Source: Cliona cf. orientalis (lineage: Eukaryota > Porifera > Demospongiae > Clionaida > Clionaidae). From it: a stretch of DNA of 64,000 nucleotides. Every line of letters starts with the position of its first letter. Positions within the stretch are counted from its first letter, which is position 1. This document shows, in pieces, positions 48,924 to 64,000 of the stretch. A program made the translations under genes and the position numbers. The stretch spans positions 186,001 through 250,000 of the forward strand of contig OZ005695.1 in NCBI GenBank assembly GCA_963930775.1, written 5' to 3'. Below the pieces are notes generated by a model that saw only the letters and a program-made list of their open reading frames with translations, was not told where the DNA came from and did not search any database.

Positions 48924-50044
48924 ATGCCGCCTCTGGTGCTCAGAGCTAAATGTATCCTTGTCGGTGAGTTCTAGTCGGCCTATTCGCGGTGTTTAGACTT
49001 TATTTGGCGAATTTTTCGCTTATTTGTAGGTGATAGTACAGTTGGCAAGAGTGCCATCACTCAGAGCTTTGTCAGCGATGGTGCACAGTTTGCCAAGGCA
49101 TACAACATGGTAGGTGGCTGTAGAGCTGTCTTGAGAGGCAAATAAATCAGTGATGATATTTCCCACTACTGCAGACCACATGGGTGGATATTTGTGTCAA
49201 GGCCGTTCAACTCCCAGATACAGAATCTGATGTAACTGTGGTAAGCCGGAACTAGTCACGGATCGTGACCGAAATGACTTCATTCTTTTGGTATATTTCT
49301 GCTTCACTCCAGGAATTCTTCATCCATGACTGTGCTGGGAAGGAGGTATTCTCCACTCACATGCAACAGTTTGTAAGTATACTAAGAGCTGTTCAGATTT
49401 AATAGTAGGCAGGCTCCTCCCAGCTTTTTCAATACTGGTACATCATGGCTGAAAAACAACATTGAAAAGCTAGGAATACAACTATAAAAGGCCTGAGGAC
49501 AAGGCTATCCTAATAGTGGCAATCGATCTTTTCACTACTTCCAGTGGGATGATCCTGATGTGGTGATGGTGGTATATGATGTCACCAATAAGCAGTCGTT
49601 CAGCAGCTGCTCCAAGTGGATTGAGAGGATCAAAGCTAAGAAATCCACTCCAGAATCACCTCTACCTGGTATTAAAGTTAATATGCTATATAGCCACTAT
49701 ATAAAAACATGAAGAGATCATCATTATTGTGGCACCCTGTAATTATTATTAGGAGTGTTGGTGGCTAATAAAGTTGATCTGAAGGGGCGGAGGGTGGTGA
49801 CGGAGGAAGAGGGGAGCAAGTTTGCCTCAAGCAAAGACCTCAAGTATTTTGAATGCTCTGCCGTAAGTCAGTGCATGCTTTGGTAGCTAGACGCTTGCGC
49901 TGCAATAATGACCATGCCAGTAATTAGGGTGTTGCATGATATACTATACCACAGAAAGAGCCTGATGATGTGGACAAGCCATTTCTTTATCTAGCTGAAC
50001 AATTTTATCAAATTTATACTGAAAAGGCTGAAGAACAAACTTAG
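48924..50044 (+). CDS. IFT27: Intraflagellar transport protein IFT27 (RABL4)
   Basis: Seven exons (48924-48963, 49030-49109, 49175-49240, 49313-49372, 49545-49668, 49753-49862, 49955-50044) give 189 residues (human has 186). This is a Rab-like GTPase: P-loop VGDSTVGKSAITQSF, switch II DCAGKEVFSTHM, NKVDL and CSA guanine-specificity motifs. The residue after the switch II glycine is Lys (AGKE) rather than the catalytic Gln of Rabs, which is normal for IFT27 and fits its low GTPase activity. There is no C-terminal prenylation cysteine, also as in IFT27. It pairs with IFT25 in IFT-B and is needed for export of BBSome cargo. The gene starts 143 bp after the DNAJC11 stop. Confidence 0.95.
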
Positions 50045-50069
50045 GAATTTTCACCACTTGTTACTCAGC

Positions 50070-50075
50070 AATAAA
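50070..50075 (+). promoter_or_regulatory. Probable IFT27 polyadenylation signal (AATAAA)
   Basis: A canonical AATAAA lies 26 bp after the IFT27 stop codon, in AT-rich sequence followed by a T-rich stretch. Confidence 0.6.
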
Positions 50076-50388
50076 TTTTATACTCACATTTGCTCTATTT
50101 GTGGAGGGTGTATTATAATTATGACATCAAATTTCATGGCCTCAGAATACCACACATAACACAATCACATGACCAACGAACAAGAATTCCTATCTACTCC
50201 TGGTAGAGATGATACACAGTAATACAAACTGGGTGCAAAAATTGATAATATTATATTATGCTGACATGATTTTCGGACTTTATCTTGACTAATTAGTACA
50301 AGCTGGAACTTGTCCATTTTGAGCCTGTGAACTGCTTGTGGACACTGCAGAATATCAGAGAATAGCTGATTAATTTTTACAGCAAAAT

Positions 50389-51196
50389 TTAATAATGAAG
50401 CGATAGCTTACCATAGTCCACATTGACGTAAGGGATGACTGATGATATTCGCGTGGTTCTCTCGCTAGTTAGAGACACTTCACACGGAGGCTGCCTACGG
50501 GAGTGAGCGTTATCTATCACCGTGCTGTAGATATCAACCGAGCGCAGGTTTGGATCAGCGGGAGCTCTACGAGTGTCTCTATAGACGACAGTGAGAGGTA
50601 TATCGATCGACTGAACCAAGGTGTGGATGTACCATCCTACAACATCACCAGGTTGGAAGTGGAGTGGAGATTGGCTGCTAGGCCCAGGTGCTGTGAAGTT
50701 GAAAAATTGCGTGCCATCAACGACAGTCGTGCCGTGTCGTAGTGTGTTGCCGATAAATCCAAGATAGTGAGATCCAATGAAATCGTAGACACCACTGCTC
50801 CTGGGTCTAGGCCTCCACAGTTGGAAGGTTATGTCGTGTCTCAGCAACTGAATTGCAAAATCAGTTGAAGCGTATCTTGTCAGAGCACTCCAGCCTGTGA
50901 TGTAGCCGTGACAGGTGAAGTTCATTTGGGGCACAATGACCAAGTAGCCAGTACTATGAGCCGTGTCTGGGAGCTGGTAGTCCACTCCTCCGTTGGTTGA
51001 AAAATATCGTTTTGGTGGGAAAGCATCACTTCTGCACTCGGGCTGTGACAATCCTGTGGAAATTAGTGGAAAAATTTTTAATTGGTAACTGCTAATATTC
51101 ACAAAAAATATTCTGCATTTTATATTATACAAAATTAATTTTTATCTCACCCGGTGCTATGAGTAGAAGGAGTGTAAACAGTATTTGCAGTTCCAT
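50389..51196 (-). CDS. Secreted protein with the receptor-cluster ectodomain
   Basis: Two exons, 51151-51196 and 50389-51053, give 236 residues. The first exon encodes a signal peptide (MELQILFTLLLLIAPG). The rest is one copy of the ectodomain shared with the neighbours: IVPQMNFTCHGYITGWSA, then FQLWRPRPRSSGVYDFIG, then LHFQPGDVVGWYIH. No membrane helix or kinase follows. The frame ends NVDYGKLSLHY and stop, but the codon for that Gly overlaps a good donor (ATG|GTAAGC-like, at about 50412). A further exon could be used, although I see none before IFT27 ends 345 bp away. The domain has no name I can give. The product is probably secreted and might act as ligand, adhesion protein or decoy; that is inference. 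Confidence 0.7.
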
Positions 51197-52183
51197 GACT
51201 CCGATGTATGTAGCATCTGCACAAAGTTAATTGAAATTAGTATTGCGCTTGTGATGTTTAAGCTGCATGCATGGAGGCTATTTATACTGCTGCAGGTGCA
51301 AGGCAGCCTACTTTTGGTTTCATGACCTCGTCATCACTTCCCTTGTGCCTTGACCTTCCTGCTCGTCATAATTTCTACACTGGGTGGGGGCCAACTCTTT
51401 AATTCAATTACCGGTATGTCAACAAGCTCCTGTCCACAACACACCACATCCTGTTGTGCTGCTCTGATGTTTCTTTAAAAACATTATGTTTGCTCAGTTC
51501 TGTGGGTGCACCATGTAGCCACGCATGCTCTATGGTGACACACACACAGCACACAAAGGAGACATGTTCCCCTGAGCCCTCAGTGACCTCGCTGTACTGC
51601 CTCTTCAGGTTTTCTTTCCCATGCCTCAACCTATTCCTGCTTCCTCTTTGACAGCTGACTCTGAAGGAGATCGTGGGCTGGAATTCTCATAAATTGGTTT
51701 ATTTGATTGTAATAGTCCACCTCCATGTAGCAGGCTAGCTGGCTAGCTGCCCCAGCAGTGCTCTTCTTCCTTGTTCTTTGATGACATCATGTTAGCTAAT
51801 AAGCCCCAGGAATGTCTGAGTGGTTGCATCAAGCCCTTTTATTTTTCCTTCAGCTAACCGTCAGTAGTTGTGCCTCTTAGCCGCTGATGATAAAGTGGGT
51901 GGACTTAATTAGTATGCATGCGTAGTATGCATGTCCTTAACCAAATTTAGGCATCTTTCATTTCTAAGTGGTACGTGCATGCGTGTGTGTGTGTGTGTGT
52001 GTGTGTGTGCATGTGTGACTGCTTGCTCCTATTGATGGCTGTGGCTTCCCTCTCCATGAATAAGTGTGGGGAAATCTGGACCTTATATCAGTCACATCAT
52101 AGCCATGCAGGCTAATAATAATTATATCAGCTACGATAGAGAAATTATAGTATGCGTGACTCTTTGATCAGAAATTTAGATTC
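51197..52183. other. Intergenic region between two ectodomain genes
   Basis: This gap of almost 1 kb holds the 5' region of the secreted gene and the 3' region of the membrane gene. It has a (GT)n microsatellite at about 51982-52008. Short open frames carry no recognisable domain. Confidence 0.45.
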
Positions 52184-53484
52184 CTAAAGGATAGTTTCAT
52201 TTGCATCAAGGAAATCTGTTGCAAGAGCTCGGTTTCTCCCTTCATAGATTTCGTTGTAGACCAGTGACTGCTGAGTATTCTGTAGTCGATCTCTGCTGCT
52301 GGTAGACAGACACTCATATATATGCAGAGATACTGTTCCACTTAACATTCCTGTGTGCATTTCATTCACAATTTGTTCATGAGTGAGGCCATATGCCAAG
52401 TTATGAGCAGTAGGAATAGTCTTTGATTTCCTGCCTCTAATAATGCCTGTTGAATGCTTGTTCTTGAGGAGTATAGCTACCAGCACAATGATTATGATGG
52501 TTAGAACAATAATGACCAATAATAGTGGTACTACTGTTCCGATGATCAAGGCAACGGGAAGGGGTGTGGCCGAGATAAAAGCGCCACCTCCATCATCACT
52601 TGGAACTGGAGATGATGTAATAGGAAAAGGTGTTTTACTGTTGGTAGTGGTCGAGAGTTGAGTTGCCATGGGAACAGCCAGTGGGGTTGGAGAACAAGAA
52701 AGCATTACTGTATATATATAAAATTTATAGTGAAAAGCAGCAGTCACAGAGTCTGACAGAGATTCCATTTTTTAACTTAATTAGGTATCAAATTACTATG
52801 GTATGGAATATACTTACCAGAGATGACAGGTGCTCCTTGTACTGAAGTGTTTAACTGTCCATTGCTCCCAACTGAGTAGGGACAGTCTCCATTCTGAGAG
52901 GTGGCCATGGTTGGAGCAATGCTGGCATACCACACCACAGGGTCACTGGTGAAATCAGTAGACTCATCGTAGGATTTGTAGCTAGTGAGAACCACCACTC
53001 CATCATCATCTTCCCTAGCTTCTTCCACATAGACACCAAGCACATCTCCAGGTTGAAACTGAATGTAGTCTTGAGGTGAGGGAGTCACTTGTGCTACGAG
53101 ATTTCGCAGAGAAATAGAGGTGAACCTGTTGTTTCCCACCAGACTGTAGCAGCCAGTGCCAGTGGAGTCATCCACAGTGGGTGATGGCCTCCAGACTTGG
53201 AGGTTGAGGGAGTACCTCTCTGTTGCTCCTTGTCCGCCAGGATGAACGTCCACCCCCCACTCAGTGATGTTTCCACAACAGTCTAGCTTGTAGTCGGGGA
53301 TAATAGCTTGCTGATGGAGAACAAGCCTTGGTAGTCGATTGCCATAGTTCATGAACTCTGGTAGACCATTCTCATTGTTAGTTTGCACGCAGGTCCGAGA
53401 GTAGTTTTGAGCAAAATTTGTGCTTACGTTGGCCACGACTATTAGTAATACCATCAAACTTTCTTCTGTGTATCCTAATTCCAT
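52184..53484 (-). CDS. Kinase-less single-pass receptor with the cluster ectodomain
   Basis: Two exons, 52818-53484 and 52184-52707, give 396 residues. The N terminus MELGYTEESLMVLLIVVANV looks like a signal peptide; an upstream in-frame ATG at 53541 is possible. The ectodomain has IIPDYKLDCCGNITEWGV, LNLQVWRPSP, and YIQFQPGDVLGVYVEEA. A Thr/Ser/Pro stalk leads to a membrane helix (LIIGTVVPLLLVIIVLTIII). The cytosolic tail of about 100 residues has NLAYGL, YECL and YNEIYEG, tyrosines that could be phosphorylated. The frame stops at NETIL with no kinase domain. It is on the same strand as, and just downstream of, RTK-A, so it may be a duplicate that lost or never gained the kinase exons. The function is unknown. 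Confidence 0.8.
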
Positions 53485-53782
53485 CTTGCAACCATGCATG
53501 TGCAGACTTGATTGCTGATCGATTTGGTCAACTCCATACATGTTGAAGTTGTGCTATATACACCAGCATGTGATTATGACACTTATTCAATGTACCTTAC
53601 TCCACTCTATATGGCTCATAGTTTACATAGGATTTACAATAATTATCATTATATAAAATAAAAATATGTTGCATGCACACATGATATGAACACAGGATGA
53701 AAGATCACAAAAAATGTAATGTTAGTCGTTTATTCATGTTGTGACTGTCTAAATTTAATAATTTTTGTTTCAAGTGTCACAA
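53485..53782. other. Intergenic region, RTK-A 3' end to kinase-less receptor 5' end
   Basis: This 298-bp AT-rich gap includes the sequence from 53562 that recurs at 60212. The duplicated block that produced RTK-A and RTK-B therefore begins here. Confidence 0.6.
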
Positions 53783-58837
<5,055 letters not shown>

Positions 58838-59100
58838 CTAGATGTTGTCAATCATTGGAAGGAGTGACTCGACTCCGGCCGGATGTGGCTATTTTAGCAT
58901 TCCCATATAGCCCGGCGCCCGTATCCCTCCTACTCAAAGAGGAGGGGCTAGCATATGCGCATGTCATGTGAATACACCTCTGATGTAAATAATTACACCC
59001 GTGTACGGTAAAGGTCGTGTTGACAACATGTAGGGTGCAAAGTTATTACAAAATACAACCACCATTAATTTTAATCAACTAGTCAACATAGTATAATATT
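58838..59100. promoter_or_regulatory. Upstream region of RTK-A
   Basis: This 263-bp stretch between the RTK-A start and the 3' end of the kinase fragment must hold the RTK-A promoter. GC content is raised near 58875-58940. No specific motif is recognised. Confidence 0.4.
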
Positions 59101-60007
59101 CTATTGTCTTTTGCTAGCTTCATTGAGGTAATAGTCTTGTAGGTCAGTGTATAGTTCATCCCCAGCGTCGAGCGGAGCTCCCAGGCTAGCCGCCCGAGGG
59201 TGAGCAGCTTTGTCCGTCTCTGTCCAGCTCAATAGGTCAGAGTCCAAGTGACCCAGCATCTTGAAGATGGCGGCCCAGAGAATAGGGGACGGTTTGATGT
59301 GTCACTGTGCCTGCATTAGCAACAATGTCATGTTAATGATAATTATCGTCTTCATGGAATGGTTTATTGTCTACAAACCCCTAAGGGAATCCAGTGCCGA
59401 AAAAACTATACCCTATAACATCGTCCCCAGAACACTCCCATGTTTTAATATTCTGTGTGCAATACTAATGTGGGAGTGGCCTAGGGATGAGGCTATAATT
59501 TCATATGTAGGTACCTAGCCTTGAAAACTATTAATGTGTAAATTAAGATATATTTACCAGCATCTGACCATGAGGGAGTAGAGGGGTCTAGGGCACCCAG
59601 GGGGAGGGGGCAGGCGATAGCCACTCCCAATCATCTGCATAGCCTGAATGACATGTACAACATTCATCATATTATGCACTCATTTGAGCATAAGATGTAA
59701 CGGGGATGATGAAATACCTGAATATTGGAGTAGGCTTCGAATGGTTTGTGCCCGAGACTCCATATCTCATACATGACACAACCAAAGCTCCACACATCAC
59801 TGGCAGTGGAGTACTTCCTAAAGTGGAGGGCCTGCACAATAGCAAAGAACAAATAAGGTAAGAAGTATGATAATGGAAGCCTTGGAATTGTTCTCTGAGT
59901 GCTATAGTATACCTCTGGGGCGGTCCATTTCACAGGAATCTTCCCTCCGTGGGTGATGTAGTAGCTATTGTCTTCCAAATCTCTCGACATATACCAAAAT
60001 CTCCAGT
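59101..60007 (-). pseudogene. Truncated receptor tyrosine kinase C-lobe fragment
   Basis: Four exon-like blocks remain: 59913-60007, 59718-59831, 59558-59643 and 59101-59310. They cover the activation loop (DLEDNSYYITHGGKIPVKWT) to the C terminus (LDSDLLSWTETDK ... LYTDLQDYYLNE). Splice sites are intact. The DFG-side frame is shifted just after GDFGI, and a second shift lies between HSDTSNRPLFS and the block GHLDSDLL. No glycine loop, catalytic lysine, HRD motif, membrane helix or ectodomain lies upstream before the RTK-B 3' end. The C-terminal tail (GAPLDAGDELYTDLQDYYL) differs clearly from RTK-A and RTK-B (GAPLEVAQNLYHELQNSYL), so this is an older, diverged paralogue and not a product of the recent duplication. 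Confidence 0.85.
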
Positions 60008-60874
60008 CTGCAGTCGATGGTATATACATACATATATATTGCTTATGGAGTAGTGCGTTCAATAATTACTACAAAAAATCTCAACTACCATAACAATAAT
60101 ATATTATAATTGTGGCGTGTGGAGAGGCAGTGCTGTGCTAATCTCATTTCATCATCAGCCTAGATAGCTGCAAGCAATCCTCTACAGACTTAAGTTCTGC
60201 AAGTTCCAAACCAGCATGTGATTATGGCACCTATTCAATGTACCTTACTCCACTCTATATGGCTCAAAGTTTACATAGGATTTACAATAATAATACATGT
60301 ATTATCATGACCTGCTCTGAGAAAAGGGACCACTCGGGATATTTCATAAAAATTGAGTTTTTGGCATGGAATGATAGCTCTGTGTGTGCTGAATCCAATG
60401 GTGCAAGTTTAATGAAAAAATTATTTAATATTGATCACAAGTGAAGTTATGACCATTTTTATGCACTGGGGTAGGTACATTCGTTTTTCGGAAAATGTGC
60501 ATTTTTAATTAAATTTTGTATTAAATTGTATGTGTCCGAGCAATTGTTTGGGCCCATAAAGATAGTTTACATATTGCAACTACATAACCAAAGCATATCA
60601 ATATGAAGCCAAAATCCTCTATTTTCTGGTAGAGTAAAAAAACAGAAAAATGAAAAATATTAATTTTCCCCACATTTTAGCTATCATTAGAAAATGAAAT
60701 TTTATCCCGAGTGGTCCTTTTTCTCAGAGCAGGTCACATATAAAAATAAAAATATGTTGCATACACAATGTCATGATGTGAACACAGGATGAAAGATCAC
60801 ACAAAATGTAATGTTAGTCGTTTATTCATGCTGTGACTGTCTAAATTTAATAATTCTTGTTTCAAGTGTCACAA
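60008..60874. other. Intergenic region between kinase fragment and RTK-B
   Basis: Half of this gap is the inverted-repeat element at 60308-60736. From 60212 the remaining sequence matches the 3' flank of RTK-A (from 53562), so it marks one edge of the duplicated block. No gene is supported. Confidence 0.6.
60308..60736. mobile_element. 429-bp TIR element, TGACCTGCT family, copy 2
   Basis: The left end TGACCTGCTCTGAGAAAAGG and right end TTTTTCTCAGAGCAGGTCA are inverted over about 34 bp (to CTCGGGATA) with one mismatch. The interior is AT-rich and non-coding. The matching flank of RTK-A (53640-53665) lacks the element: the sequence runs TTTACAATAATTATCATTAT straight through. It therefore inserted after, or was lost since, the duplication. 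It is related to the 164-bp element at 11701-11864. Confidence 0.88.

Positions 60875-64000
<3,126 letters not shown>

Noticed and set aside
52260-52340. Classical ITAM in the kinase-less receptor tail
   Set aside because: The two YxxL/I motifs are 16 residues apart; canonical ITAM spacing is shorter, so I only note the tyrosines.

Overview
The window is animal nuclear DNA, most likely from a sponge (Porifera, probably a demosponge). Genes are intron-rich, introns are short (about 50-1000 bp), intergenic gaps are small, and every conserved gene is metazoan-type. The last 14 kb holds a tandem cluster of receptor tyrosine kinases and kinase-less relatives with an ectodomain I associate with sponge-type receptors. 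I cannot assign a species.

Layout. 1-5 kb: 3' part of a SMURF HECT E3 ligase (+). 5.6-6.5 kb: RPL11 (-). 6.7-10.4 kb: IFT56/TTC26 (-). 10.6-11.5 kb: NEURL2-like NHR/SOCS-box protein (+). 12.0-16.1 kb: DRC3 (-). 16.5-25.1 kb: conventional protein kinase C (+). 25.9-34.0 kb: transmembrane channel-like (TMC) protein (+). 34.2-34.9 kb: TMEM186 (-). 35.1-36.6 kb: KDEL receptor (+). 37.1-38.6 kb: ankyrin-repeat/SOCS-box protein (+). 39.4-46.9 kb: KATNIP (-). 47.1-48.8 kb: intronless DNAJC11 (+). 48.9-50.0 kb: IFT27 (+). 50.4-64 kb (all -): a secreted ectodomain protein, a kinase-less membrane receptor, a complete receptor tyrosine kinase (RTK-A), a broken kinase fragment, and a recent duplicate receptor (RTK-B) that runs off the right edge.

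Functional themes. Four of the thirteen non-receptor genes (IFT56, DRC3, KATNIP, IFT27) are ciliary. Two are probable Cullin-5 substrate adaptors with SOCS boxes. Four divergent gene pairs share gaps of 149-397 bp that probably act as bidirectional promoters. For nine genes the splice models close in frame and give lengths within a few percent of their human relatives (for example PKC 675, KDEL receptor 212, IFT56 552, DRC3 538 residues).

Mobile DNA is mostly short non-coding terminal-inverted-repeat (TIR) elements. Several families share CCGTA...TACGG termini flanked by TA. A separate 814-bp element has GC-rich TIRs of about 140 bp and a 6-bp target duplication, and its empty site survives in the sister gene copy. 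One 150-bp insertion in a PKC intron has a 12-bp target duplication and a hammerhead-ribozyme-like core, suggesting a Penelope-like retroelement or retrozyme relic. CT/GA microsatellites and poly-C/poly-G runs are abundant and often form the polypyrimidine tract of a 3' splice site.
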